Positions 1 to 8,177 of a stretch of 64,000 nt of DNA are shown here, in pieces. The notes beneath the pieces are model-generated. The model was not told where the DNA came from and made no database searches. It saw nothing but the letters and a program-made list of their open reading frames with translations. The stretch is from Clostridiales bacterium (GTDB lineage: Bacteria > Bacillota > Clostridia > Saccharofermentanales > Saccharofermentanaceae): contig JAFXMZ010000020.1 of the NCBI GenBank assembly GCA_017529925.1, positions 1 through 64,000 of the forward strand, in the 5' to 3' direction. Made by a program: the position numbers and the translations under genes. The first letter of the stretch is position 1; each line of letters opens with the position of its first letter.

Positions 1-263
1 ACCGGCGACAACGCGTGAAGATAGAAAAATGCTCCCTCAAAATTCATATGATATGCGCCCGATAAGCTGCCCATACAGATAGCAAATACAAAGAATATCC
101 CTACTGAGATATTTCTGTAGAACACACCGGGGACGCTTTTCCCTCTAAGATTCAAAATACCGTCAGCAACAAGCAGTAAACCGCCCAGCGCGTTGGATAT
201 GCAGGTGAATTCAACAAGATATTCAGGGATCGGTAAGTACCCTATCAATACGGCAATTGGCAT
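1..263 (-). pseudogene. Membrane protein fragment, Pr6Pr-like, cut by window edge
   Basis: Reading leftward, the frame encodes hydrophobic helices with small polar loops. They include a stretch ending NFEGAFFYLHALSP that resembles the Pr6Pr family of about 200-residue, six-helix membrane proteins of unknown function. The C-terminus lies beyond base 1. The first ATG is at 263, but protein-like sequence (KNDKIIAWIKIVIGIS) continues in frame upstream to about 308. There it meets a TAA with no ATG, GTG or TTG and no ribosome binding site. The 5' end therefore looks degraded or replaced, perhaps when the neighbouring accessory genes arrived. The family assignment rests on pattern recognition only. 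Confidence 0.45.
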
Positions 264-415
264 GGAAATGCCAATAACTATCTTTATCCAAGCTATAATC
301 TTATCGTTCTTTTAGTTCAGGAAAAGTCGCTTTACCGGTTGTACGGCGTTCCGTGCGAATAATATTCAGGAACAACTGATAAAGAACTGCATAATTCTAT
401 ACAATTATCAATGAT

Positions 416-460
416 CGGAAAATATAGTAGTATTGCTTTTAAATACCACAATATATAGCG
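416..460 (+). promoter_or_regulatory. NrdR-box-like pair upstream of the XRE/ImmA operon
   Basis: CACAATATATAGCG at 447-460 matches the NrdR box consensus (acaCwAtATaTwGtgt) almost fully. A weaker copy, CGGAAAATATAGTA, lies 31 bp upstream at 416-429 with about 10 of 14 matches. NrdR sites normally occur as pairs about 31-32 bp apart. The strong box ends 8 bp before the -35 hexamer, exactly the spacing seen at the nrdD promoter in this window. The box itself is clear. Control of these genes by NrdR is inference. Confidence 0.5.
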
Positions 461-468
461 TTTTTAAA

Positions 469-497
469 TTGACATTTTGATAATTTGCTGTTAATAT
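469..497 (+). promoter_or_regulatory. Strong sigma-A promoter for the XRE/ImmA operon
   Basis: TTGACA at 469-474 and TAATAT at 492-497 are separated by exactly 17 bp. Transcription would start near 504, and AGGAGG lies just before the ATG at 536. It is one of the best-matching promoters in the window, which suits a repressor gene that autoregulates. Confidence 0.8.
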
Positions 498-535
498 CAC
501 TTTGTAACCAAGGATGAATCAGGAGGATAAGTAAT

Positions 536-853
536 ATGGCAATCGGAGAAAGAATGCGAAACCTGTTGGAGAAAAAGAATATGAGCCAAAAAGAATTAGC
601 AACAACAGTCGGTTGCACAGAGGCTGCTATATCACACTACATCAAAGGGGACAGAGTACCCCGTGCTTCAGTTATGGCAAAGATTGCAGAAGCACTTGAT
701 ACAACTTCTGATTACCTTATGGAGGGAATTCCCTGTGATGCCCACACCGAGGTCAGCTATGCGACAAAACTTATAGCTAGGAACAGTTGCAACATGACCC
801 TTGAAGAAAAACGCAGGATACTTGATATCCTAATGGGTGGACACAATGAGTAA
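536..853 (+). CDS. XRE-family transcriptional regulator (ImmR-like)
   Basis: A 105-residue DNA-binding regulator. Residues about 6-60 form a Cro/CI-type helix-turn-helix (SQKELATTVGCTEAAISHYIKG, recognition helix around TEAAISHY), followed by a short C-terminal tail that probably dimerises. AGGAGG sits 8 bases before the ATG. Its stop overlaps the start of an ImmA/IrrE peptidase gene. That pairing is typical of mobile-element repressors such as ImmR of ICEBs1, where the peptidase cleaves the repressor after DNA damage. The composition is AT-rich compared with the housekeeping genes to the right. The family is certain. The target operators are unknown. Confidence 0.85.
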   Translation: MAIGERMRNLLEKKNMSQKELATTVGCTEAAISHYIKGDRVPRASVMAKIAEALDTTSDYLMEGIPCDAHTEVSYATKLIARNSCNMTLEEKRRILDILMGGHNE

Positions 854-1451
854 CGCTGTCTGGAAATTTGACGATAATACTTACGAGTTTATAAAGGGTG
901 AGGTCATTCATCTTTTCATTAAATATCAGGTCAAATGTATTCCTGTTTCTGGATTTGAGATAGCAACAAAGATGGGGATTAAGCTTATTCCCTATTCAAG
1001 TTTATCTCCAGAAAAACGGAAATGCGCAGAATTGGTTGATCCTGACGGATTTGTAGCTTGTGCGGGAACTGAAGAGTGCATTTATTACAACGATGTCGAC
1101 CATACGTATGAAAGGCAAAATATGACTATTTTGCACGAGATAGCACATATAGTTTTGGATCATACAGGATCCCCGGATAATCGAGATCGAGAAGAAGATG
1201 AGGCTGACTTCTTTGCAAAATATGCTATTGCTCCTCCTGTACTCGTAGACAGGATTAATCCTCAAAGCTATAAAGAGATTTATGATCATTTCGATATTAC
1301 ATATGAAGCAGCTCACTACGCTTATGACTACTATCTTGCTTGGAAGTCACATCACCAAAAAACAAAATCTTATACACAGTATGAAATTGCACTTCTTAAG
1401 CTGTATCTCGACAGCATCGTTGCCACAAGAGGAGGTGATTCAGTTGATTAA
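846..1451 (+). CDS. ImmA/IrrE-family metallopeptidase
   Basis: A zinc metallopeptidase of about 201 residues. The HExxH motif reads LHEIAHIVLDH near residue 96, and the third-ligand block EADFFAKYAIAP follows about 25 residues later, as in ImmA/IrrE proteins that cleave XRE repressors. A GTG at 837 is in frame, but the ATG at 846 overlaps the repressor stop and gives the usual N-terminus, so 846 is preferred. Coupling to the upstream regulator strongly suggests that the XRE protein is its substrate. No integrase or conjugation gene is visible beside it. Confidence 0.85.
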   Translation: MSNAVWKFDDNTYEFIKGEVIHLFIKYQVKCIPVSGFEIATKMGIKLIPYSSLSPEKRKCAELVDPDGFVACAGTEECIYYNDVDHTYERQNMTILHEIAHIVLDHTGSPDNRDREEDEADFFAKYAIAPPVLVDRINPQSYKEIYDHFDITYEAAHYAYDYYLAWKSHHQKTKSYTQYEIALLKLYLDSIVATRGGDSVD

Positions 1452-1510
1452 TGCAAGAAAAAACACTGATATCAGCTAGGGGCATCAATCAGTGTTCTCA
1501 TAGGATGTAA
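1451..1510 (+). pseudogene. Truncated third ORF coupled to the ImmA gene
   Basis: A near-perfect AGAGGAGGTGATT ribosome binding site inside the end of the ImmA gene precedes a TAATG stop-start overlap at 1449-1453. The ORF it opens is only 19 codons and ends at TAA 1508-1510. A 9-bp inverted repeat (AACACTGAT at 1462-1470, ATCAGTGTT at 1488-1496) lies within it. This could be the stub of a deleted third operon gene, a leader peptide or a chance reading. There is no T-run after the hairpin, so it is not a clear terminator. Confidence 0.3.
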
Positions 1511-1591
1511 GTACACCCTACCTTAAGCAAGTATATTGTGCCACATCCTTTGAGTTTTGGGTACCCCCAATAATTTAGAAGGAGGCTATAT

Positions 1592-2299
1592 ATGCCCGTA
1601 TACAATAATAAAGAATATATCCGAATTGTAAGACCTCTTCCATCCTTTGTTAAGAGAGATAAGAGATCAATACCTTTTATCGAGCCAGTCAATATAGATA
1701 TTTCAGATATTAATAATGGTATATGGCTCATAAACTCGAAGAATGCAAATTCAAAAGACAAAAACGCCGATTCGAAGATCGTTATCTCATTTAACTTTGA
1801 CGATGTTTTGATCCGAAACTACAACAATATGGATGCATTTATGCATAGAACAAGTCGCTACCTAGCGGTTTCATCGTTTGATTTTAGCATGGACAACAAA
1901 ATGGATAATCATCAGATTACTTGTGCTGTTTACAACAATCGCTGGTCCGGAGCTTATATGCAAGCTAACGGAAGATGTGTTATCCCAACTATAGGCTGGC
2001 TTAATTCAGATACATATGATATATGCTTTAGCGGCATACGAGACGGTGGTACCGTTCTGATTTCTACCTTAGGAACAAACAATATTGAATCGTATGAAGA
2101 ATTCATAACAGGATACCGCGCCTTCCGCAATAGATTTCCTAAAACCAAGATCATATGTGTTGGCGATAAAGTATCTGGGATTGACGATGATGTCTGTATG
2201 GTGAAATATACCGAATCATTTGGTAATTGGGAAAAATATCCCGGTTTTTGGCAACCAAGCTTTGTCAATTGGGACTCTACTCTGAAGGAGGTGATCTAA
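1592..2299 (+). CDS. DUF4417 domain protein
   Basis: A 235-residue protein of unknown function. Residues about 60-220 match my memory of the DUF4417 family, found on phages and integrative elements. It has a conserved aspartate-rich start (FDDVLIRNYNNMDAFMHRT) and a central WSGAYMQANGRCVIPTIGW segment. It has no signal peptide or membrane helix. AGAAGGAGG lies 10 bases before the ATG. The next gene begins one base after this stop. The AT-rich codon use fits the accessory patch. Confidence 0.65.
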   Translation: MPVYNNKEYIRIVRPLPSFVKRDKRSIPFIEPVNIDISDINNGIWLINSKNANSKDKNADSKIVISFNFDDVLIRNYNNMDAFMHRTSRYLAVSSFDFSMDNKMDNHQITCAVYNNRWSGAYMQANGRCVIPTIGWLNSDTYDICFSGIRDGGTVLISTLGTNNIESYEEFITGYRAFRNRFPKTKIICVGDKVSGIDDDVCMVKYTESFGNWEKYPGFWQPSFVNWDSTLKEVI

Positions 2300-2692
2300 A
2301 TGTCCTCAAGAGGTGCATATACGAAAAATGGTCATGCCACTACTGATGAATATACATCAACAGGTTATGTATTGGACCCGAATGCCAAAATTCTCGTCGG
2401 TAACAATGGAAGACACGGCCTACCCGATTATTCACATACACCAAACAGGATTTATATTAAACTTAGTCACGATAACACGTTACGTGAACTAAGGCAGTAT
2501 GATGAAAATGGACATCTCGTATTAGAAATAGCTTATCATTCAGAAAAGAGTCTTGATAAGGATCTAAGTAAGCGTGTTTTACATTATCATACATATGATC
2601 AGGATTTAAATAGATCACCTGCGATTCTTCTTACAAAAGACGATCCGATTTACAAAAAATACTATAAATATCTTAAGGAGCTAGGATTATGA
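2300..2692 (+). CDS. Hypothetical protein, possible toxin-like domain
   Basis: A 130-residue soluble protein. After a flexible Gly/Ser/Thr-rich start (about residues 1-40) comes a compact charged domain with RELRQYDENGHLVLEIAYH and HYHTYDQDLNRSPA. A beta-rich core with a His/Tyr-rich end of this kind resembles small C-terminal domains seen in phage head proteins and polymorphic toxins, but I cannot name a family. It directly abuts the DUF4417 gene, whose end carries GGAGGTGAT as its ribosome binding site. It overlaps the next gene by 4 bases, so the three genes form one transcription unit. Confidence 0.6.
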   Translation: MSSRGAYTKNGHATTDEYTSTGYVLDPNAKILVGNNGRHGLPDYSHTPNRIYIKLSHDNTLRELRQYDENGHLVLEIAYHSEKSLDKDLSKRVLHYHTYDQDLNRSPAILLTKDDPIYKKYYKYLKELGL

Positions 2693-3018
2693 CCAAACAA
2701 GAACTCGAACAATTCCTTGACACAGGATGGTATAACGAAGCAACATTATATTACAAAGGCAAGATATATTGGTGCGAAGGCTACACGCAAGATGATCAAT
2801 TCACATTCTTTGTTAACAGCTGGGAAGCAGATATAATTGAAAATCGTTATTACAAGTCTAAAAAAGACCTGGATGGTCAGTTCATGAATTTCAAAGAAAT
2901 ATACAGAGAAACAAATGATGACATGGATTATGTCAAAAAATGCTTTCTCGAGGCAAAGATTTTCGAAGGAAAGTCTTTTTGGGAAATAGAACCTGAGTTG
3001 AAATGGCTTGAAGAATAA
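2689..3018 (+). CDS. Hypothetical acidic protein, possible immunity partner
   Basis: A 109-residue acidic protein rich in Trp, Tyr and Phe (CEGYTQDDQFTFFVNSWEAD, and a WEIEPELKWLEE end). It overlaps the preceding gene by ATGA. Small, acidic, aromatic-rich proteins coupled to a basic His-rich partner are often immunity proteins, but no family motif is recognised and that reading is only inference. It is the last gene of the AT-rich patch. About 100 bases of AT-rich non-coding sequence follow. Confidence 0.55.
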   Translation: MTKQELEQFLDTGWYNEATLYYKGKIYWCEGYTQDDQFTFFVNSWEADIIENRYYKSKKDLDGQFMNFKEIYRETNDDMDYVKKCFLEAKIFEGKSFWEIEPELKWLEE

Positions 3019-3115
3019 AATGAGATTTTCAATATAACTGAGTACAATTGATACAAAAAAATATTTGTACAGGAATAAAACAAAGTGAACTCATTTTGAA
3101 CTCATTCAAGATATA

Positions 3116-3146
3116 AAAATGCCCGAAACGCAATGTTTTCGGGCAT
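3116..3146 (-). terminator. Terminator of guaA
   Basis: On the minus strand a 10-bp perfect stem (ATGCCCGAAA with TTTCGGGCAT) with an 8-base loop is followed by TTTTTA. It lies 17 bases beyond the guaA stop. Confidence 0.9.
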
Positions 3147-3163
3147 CGTAGATTTCTTGTCCG

Positions 3164-4705
3164 TTATTCAAGTTCGATCGTCGCGGGCGGTTTGCCTGTG
3201 CAGTCATAAAGGACTCTGTTGATCCCCTTGACCTCGTTGACGATCCTGGATGAGACTCTTCCGATGAGGCTCCATGGAAGCTCTGCAAATTCTGCAGTCA
3301 TGAAGTCTGTAGTGGTGACAGCCCTGATGACACACGCATAGTCATATGTCCTCTCATCACCCATGCAGCCTACGGATCTCATATTGGTAAGGGCGGCAAA
3401 ATACTGGTTGGCATTTCTGTCAAATCCTGCCTTTGCCATCTCCTGACGGAAGATGTAGTCAGCATCCTGGACAAGCTTTACCTTCTTCTCGGTTACTTCA
3501 CCGATGATCCTGATGGCAAGGCCGGGACCCGGGAAGGGCTGACGGAAAACCAGGTTCTCAGGAATTCCGAGCTCGAGTCCTGCTTTCCTAACTTCGTCCT
3601 TGAAGAGAAGTCTTAAGGGCTCGATGATCTCCTTAAAGTCAACACAGTCCGGAAGGCCGCCTACGTTATGATGGCTCTTGATGACTGCGCTCTTACCGAG
3701 ACCGGATTCTATTACATCAGGATAGATGGTTCCCTGTACGAGGAAATCAACGGCACCGATCTTCTTGGCTTCCTCCTCAAAGACACGGATGAATTCCTCA
3801 CCGATGATCTTTCTCTTCTTCTCAGGCTCTTCCACGCCTGCGAGCTTATCGTAGAAACGCTGCTGTGCGTTTACTCTTACAAAGTTAAGATCGTAGGGAC
3901 CCTCGGGACCGAAGACGGCTTCTACTTCATCGCCCTCGTTCTTACGGAGAAGACCATGATCTACGAAAACACATGTGAGCTGCTTACCGACTGCCTTGGA
4001 AAGAAGGACAGCGGCAACAGAGGAATCGACTCCCCCGGAAAGGGCACAGAGTACCTTGCCGTTTCCCACCTTTTCCCTTATCTCCTTTATGGATCTCTCG
4101 ACAAAGGAATCCATCTTCCAGTCGCACTTACATTTGCAGGCACGCTTCAGGAAGTTCTCGAGGATCTTGTTTCCCTCCACGGTATGGGATACTTCCGGAT
4201 GGAACTGTACACAGTAGAGCTTCTTCTCTTCGTTCTGTGCTGCAGCAACGGGGCAGACGCTTGTGGTAGCCGTTACCGTAAAGCCGGGAGCGGCCTCGGC
4301 GATATATATTGTATGGCTCATCCAGCAGACTGTCTTCTCAGATACATGCCTGAAGAGCGTCGAGCTGTTGTCCACATCAACTTCCGTGTGACCGTACTCT
4401 CTTACAGGAGCCTTGGCTACCTTGCCTCCGAGGATGTAGTTCATCAGCTGAGCGCCGTAACATATGCCGAGTACCGGGATACCGAGCTCAAATAGCTCCT
4501 TATCGCATTTGGGCGCATCGTCATCGGTAACGGTGCTCGGACCGCCCGTAAAGATGATGCCTGCGGGAGCCATCTCCTTGATCTTCTCAAGCGGCATATT
4601 GTAAGGATGTACCTCACAATAGACATTCAGTTCTCGGACTCTCCTCGCGATCAGCTGGTTATACTGTCCTCCGAAGTCGAGTATCAGGATCATTTCGTTT
4701 TTCAT
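3164..4705 (-). CDS. guaA: GMP synthase (glutamine-hydrolysing)
   Basis: Converts XMP to GMP using glutamine and ATP, the last step of the guanine branch of purine synthesis. The 513 residues hold a class I amidotransferase domain (nucleophile Cys82 in GICYGAQ, and the FHPEVSHT histidine/glutamate pair), a PP-loop ATP pyrophosphatase domain (SGGVDSS) and the C-terminal dimerisation domain with [12 protein letters not shown]. An in-frame ATG lies 8 codons upstream, but GAGAGGA sits properly before the ATG at 4705, so that start is chosen. The length is normal. With purA on the same strand, both branches from IMP are encoded near the origin. Confidence 0.97.
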   Translation of the reverse strand: MKNEMILILDFGGQYNQLIARRVRELNVYCEVHPYNMPLEKIKEMAPAGIIFTGGPSTVTDDDAPKCDKELFELGIPVLGICYGAQLMNYILGGKVAKAPVREYGHTEVDVDNSSTLFRHVSEKTVCWMSHTIYIAEAAPGFTVTATTSVCPVAAAQNEEKKLYCVQFHPEVSHTVEGNKILENFLKRACKCKCDWKMDSFVERSIKEIREKVGNGKVLCALSGGVDSSVAAVLLSKAVGKQLTCVFVDHGLLRKNEGDEVEAVFGPEGPYDLNFVRVNAQQRFYDKLAGVEEPEKKRKIIGEEFIRVFEEEAKKIGAVDFLVQGTIYPDVIESGLGKSAVIKSHHNVGGLPDCVDFKEIIEPLRLLFKDEVRKAGLELGIPENLVFRQPFPGPGLAIRIIGEVTEKKVKLVQDADYIFRQEMAKAGFDRNANQYFAALTNMRSVGCMGDERTYDYACVIRAVTTTDFMTAEFAELPWSLIGRVSSRIVNEVKGINRVLYDCTGKPPATIELE

Positions 4706-4726
4706 ATAGTCCTCTCTTATTATCAA

Positions 4727-4751
4727 CAAATGCAGCCCCGAAGGACTGCAT
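4727..4751 (-). terminator. Terminator between the lipoprotein gene and guaA
   Basis: On the minus strand a 9-bp stem, ATGCAGTCC with GGGCTGCAT, closes a TTCG tetraloop and is followed by a short T-rich tail (TTTGTTG). It separates guaA from the upstream gene, although the weak tail may allow read-through into guaA. Confidence 0.7.
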
Positions 4752-4789
4752 CTGTGTGGTATTGCTTTATTACTGCATACCGCCGTTCA

Positions 4790-6715
4790 TTACTGAGCAG
4801 CGAGTTGGCTCTTAAGAGCCTCGTATGTAGTATCGTCGAGCTGGCCGTTATCGTGGAGATAGTCGCATGCAGCGAGCATGATCTGCATCGTCTGCTCGTC
4901 AGACATATTCTCGAGGCCGGAAAGATCAGGCTCGAAATCGGAAGAAGGAGCAACGATGAGATTTCCGTCGGAACCCTCTGTTACTACGAACTCGATCGTG
5001 AGGTCTTCCTTATCTGTACCTGTGAGGAGAGCATCACCGACTGCTGCGATGAGCTGGCCTACTGCAGCCTGCTCGTCATAGCTCTGACCGTTGATGAGCG
5101 GGAGAATGAGCTGCTCACCGAAGATCTTACCGCCGATGTTCTTGTCTGTCATTACAGTATTGAAAGCAGCGCTGACGTTTCCGATCTTACCGTTAAGGAC
5201 TACCGTTACGGAAGAGGAAGAGCTGTCCTTGATAGAGAGCTCATAATCAGCAGAAGCAAAGTAGTTAGCGAGGAATGTTCTCATGATCTTCTCGCCGTCG
5301 TCACCGAATGCCTCATAGGAGGAAGGATCGAGAACGGAAGAGAAGTCAGCTGTCGAAAGTGCAGTAGCGCTCTCGAAATCGCCCTGCTTCAGAGCAGACA
5401 TGAAAGCCTCGACTGCGAGCTTTGCAGAATCATCGGAAAGAGGACCTGCTACAGGCTTGATATCTCCGGAAGGAGCGGGTGTAGGATTTGTTCCGCCGTT
5501 ATCATCAAGAGAAGCCATGAGCTCGTCATACTTAGCCTGGTCGATAGTTCCGTCAGCAAGGAGCTGATCGAGAGCTGCAGGAGCATATGCCATCATAAGA
5601 TCGCTGGAGAGGATGGAATCATCGAACTCCTCGGGAGAGATCTTCTCGAAGAAATCAGAATCGCTTACATAAGCCTTTCCGTCCAAAACGCTTACTGTGA
5701 TAACGCTCTCGTAATCTCTTGTCTCGGAACCGGACTTCATAGCCTTGATGATCTCATCGTAGAATGTCTTCTCGATCTTCTCGTTGTCAACGCTTGTTCC
5801 GTTGAGGGAAGCTGCGATAGCATCAGCTACGACAGGAACCATGATGGTGTCATCCTCTGTAATGGTCTTGAAGAGGGCATTAAGGTCAGGAACCGTACCT
5901 GTTACCTTAACATCTACGCTGCCGTCATCATTTACGGTGCAGTCGCTCTCATCGATATCTGCAGTCATAGCTGCGAGATATGCATCATAGAGTGCCTTCT
6001 GGTCACCGTCTGCATCAGCGAGCGTTGTAGGGATCTGTGTGTTGCTGCTGAGAGAACCGCCGCAGATCTCAGTGAGCTTAGCCTCATCTGTATCGCGTGC
6101 TGCGCTTACATAATCAGCTGCGAGCTCTGCTGCAGCCTTGGCATCAACGCCTGCACCGCTGAGCTCTACATCAGCACCCATGTTGAAGAAGAAGTCTACG
6201 AGATCCTCATCGGAATCAGCATCGATGAGCCAGTTGTCATCATATACGAGGTCGATCTCGATCTCTTCCTCTGCCTCGTCGGCATCCTTGAGAGCATCGC
6301 CGAATCCGTCGATATCAAGACCCTCTGTGTCGATATCGGAATAGTCAGCATATGTTACCTTAACGGTAGCTGTACCTTCCTCATCGTCCTCATCGCCTTC
6401 AGCCTCAGTTACTTCGTACTTGACTGTCTTGAGGATAAGAGCTCTTACCTCCTCGGCGTCTTCGTCAAGCTCGGGCTCCTTGGCAGAACGTCCGTCAACA
6501 AGATCTCCGGACTTGTCGAAGTCAGCCTTGATCATAGCATCGAGATAATCGCTTACAGCATCCTCGATATCGCCGTTGAGCTCTTCCTTATCGTCATCAT
6601 CCTTATCCTTCTTGGACTTCTTGTCGTCCTTGTCGGAGGAACATGCGGCGATCGAGCCTGCAACAAGTGCGGCTGCTACCGAAATGCTTACAAACTTTTT
6701 GATTGTCTGCTTCAT
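4790..6715 (-). CDS. Large acidic lipoprotein with repeated NTF2-like domains
   Basis: About 641 residues. The start at 6715 gives a lysine-rich signal peptide and a lipobox ending SIAAC, so the protein is probably lipid-anchored outside the membrane; AGAAAGGA precedes this ATG. After a very acidic Asp/Lys linker, at least three related segments begin with an alpha-helix pattern such as AVSDYLDAMIKADFDKSGDL, AAELAADYVSAARDTDEAKL and KLAVEAFMSALKQGDFESA. This is typical of repeated DUF4878/NTF2-like folds. No catalytic motif is seen and the function is unknown. A promoter probably lies in the AT-rich stretch at 6720-6800. Confidence 0.75.
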   Translation of the reverse strand: MKQTIKKFVSISVAAALVAGSIAACSSDKDDKKSKKDKDDDDKEELNGDIEDAVSDYLDAMIKADFDKSGDLVDGRSAKEPELDEDAEEVRALILKTVKYEVTEAEGDEDDEEGTATVKVTYADYSDIDTEGLDIDGFGDALKDADEAEEEIEIDLVYDDNWLIDADSDEDLVDFFFNMGADVELSGAGVDAKAAAELAADYVSAARDTDEAKLTEICGGSLSSNTQIPTTLADADGDQKALYDAYLAAMTADIDESDCTVNDDGSVDVKVTGTVPDLNALFKTITEDDTIMVPVVADAIAASLNGTSVDNEKIEKTFYDEIIKAMKSGSETRDYESVITVSVLDGKAYVSDSDFFEKISPEEFDDSILSSDLMMAYAPAALDQLLADGTIDQAKYDELMASLDDNGGTNPTPAPSGDIKPVAGPLSDDSAKLAVEAFMSALKQGDFESATALSTADFSSVLDPSSYEAFGDDGEKIMRTFLANYFASADYELSIKDSSSSSVTVVLNGKIGNVSAAFNTVMTDKNIGGKIFGEQLILPLINGQSYDEQAAVGQLIAAVGDALLTGTDKEDLTIEFVVTEGSDGNLIVAPSSDFEPDLSGLENMSDEQTMQIMLAACDYLHDNGQLDDTTYEALKSQLAAQ

Positions 6716-6806
6716 TTTTTTATTCCTTTCTGTTTGAAACATACATATTGTTTATTCCAACAACGCTTAATATAACACAGAAAATATAAAAATAAAATAA
6801 TAAACC

Positions 6807-8177
6807 TTATTCTTCCGAAGGCTCGGATGATATCAGGCCGTAGAATTCGCCTATTACCGTATCGTCTTTCGGGTCGAAAAGGACCATCGTGACACTGCCC
6901 TCCTCGTCCTTTTCGGGGGTATATACGAGCGTTACCCTGTCCGACTTGCTGCCGCCTGTCGTATATGTCTTCTCGGCAACGAACTGTCCGTCCCGCCAGA
7001 TCTCATAGTAAAAGACCGTCGAGGGATCATATCTGTCATAGAGCGTGATATCGGCTATGATGCCGTTACCGCTTTCATCTTTCCCGAGTGTGCAGTCCCA
7101 TATCCTGAGTCCTCTTCCCTCGCTGAAGGTCATATTATCGCCCGTTCCGGCCTCCGAACGTCTCTCGTGGACATAAGGGCCGATCCTGACATATATATCC
7201 GCCAGTTCCTCAGTCCCGTCAACGTTGCTGACCCTGATCTCATAGATACCGTCTTCAAGGGGAAGGTCGATCTTCATCTCATCTCCTCTTCCCTCCTCGA
7301 TATCGGCACTGCCGTCACGGAGCGTCGCTCCGGACCTGATCACCGTATATCTGAAGGACGTACCGGCTTCATAGAAAGTAAGCGGCATCACGACGACTTC
7401 CACCCTGTCGGAGTAAGCCTTTGCATACGCATCGAAAAAGTCGGAATGGTCAGAATATCTCGTAAGTATGATATCGCTCCTGATATCGGAGGAACGGCCT
7501 GCGACCGTCTCATATTCGTCCTCTGAGATCTGCCCGCCGTCATAAAGGATCTTCACGGCACAGAGCGCCGCCTCATCCGTATAAAGGTCATCCGTCAGCT
7601 CCGGCATCTTCATAGCGGGAAGGCCTTCCGGATCGGCGCTTATCTCGCCCGCCTCATTCCTTTGGACCTTTACCTTGACGGAAAAGGAAGTCTTCGAGGC
7701 ATCGGGCATCTTCTCCTCGACTGCCTTCTCGAAAAGCTTTTCCGCCTCCTTGCCGTCATCTTCTGTGATCGTCTGTCCCTTTATGACCTTGAGGACCTGA
7801 CCGCTGTATATGCCTCCCATCGCATTCCTGTCGGAAGCAACGAGCAGAGCGGCATTCTGAAGATTGGGCATCTCTCCCGTTATCGTCACGGCAAACTCGT
7901 TATCCGAGACCCTTACAGATGTCGTAAGATACTTGATCTGTTCCTTGCATGCCTTGGGGACATCCTGAACGCTGATATATGCATCGAAGACCTTTTCCGC
8001 CTCGGCCTCGGCATCCCTGGAGCTCAGCGGAGCCGTGGTCTCGGCAGAGGATGCGGAACCGTCAGCCGTGCTCTCTCCGGCAGTTTCTCCGGATTTGAGA
8101 AGGGAGCAGCCTGAAGCCGCTCCCGTAATGATCAATGCTGCCGATAATGTCGCAAGGATCTTCTTCCCGTGCATCAT
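6807..8177 (-). CDS. Hypothetical lipoprotein downstream of purA
   Basis: 456 residues with a signal peptide and a lipobox ending ASGC, then a Ser/Thr/Glu-rich spacer. Two soluble regions follow: an N-terminal NTF2-like part, and a C-terminal part with beta-sandwich-like strands that may be an Ig-like or bacterial-repeat domain. No enzyme motif is recognised. The ribosome binding site AGGAGA is formed by the last codons of purA. Two adjacent ATGs follow the purA stop, and the second (8174) has the better spacing. Translation is probably coupled to purA, although a link between the two functions is not obvious. Confidence 0.75.
   Translation of the reverse strand: MMHGKKILATLSAALIITGAASGCSLLKSGETAGESTADGSASSAETTAPLSSRDAEAEAEKVFDAYISVQDVPKACKEQIKYLTTSVRVSDNEFAVTITGEMPNLQNAALLVASDRNAMGGIYSGQVLKVIKGQTITEDDGKEAEKLFEKAVEEKMPDASKTSFSVKVKVQRNEAGEISADPEGLPAMKMPELTDDLYTDEAALCAVKILYDGGQISEDEYETVAGRSSDIRSDIILTRYSDHSDFFDAYAKAYSDRVEVVVMPLTFYEAGTSFRYTVIRSGATLRDGSADIEEGRGDEMKIDLPLEDGIYEIRVSNVDGTEELADIYVRIGPYVHERRSEAGTGDNMTFSEGRGLRIWDCTLGKDESGNGIIADITLYDRYDPSTVFYYEIWRDGQFVAEKTYTTGGSKSDRVTLVYTPEKDEEGSVTMVLFDPKDDTVIGEFYGLISSEPSEE

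Noticed and set aside
1462..1496. Hairpin after the ImmA gene as a terminator
   Set aside because: The 9-bp stem has a 17-base loop and no following T-run, so it was only noted within the truncated ORF entry.
3068..3075. A lone GTACAGGA in the gap before guaA
   Set aside because: Matches the motif of the 47.9 kb array, but an isolated 8-mer is expected by chance and it does not form the hairpin.
4607..6775. A 722-codon open frame opposite the lipoprotein gene
   Set aside because: It lies fully antisense to a gene with a signal peptide, lipobox and ribosome binding site. Its own translation is repetitive and low-complexity without a recognisable domain; it is a codon-bias shadow.
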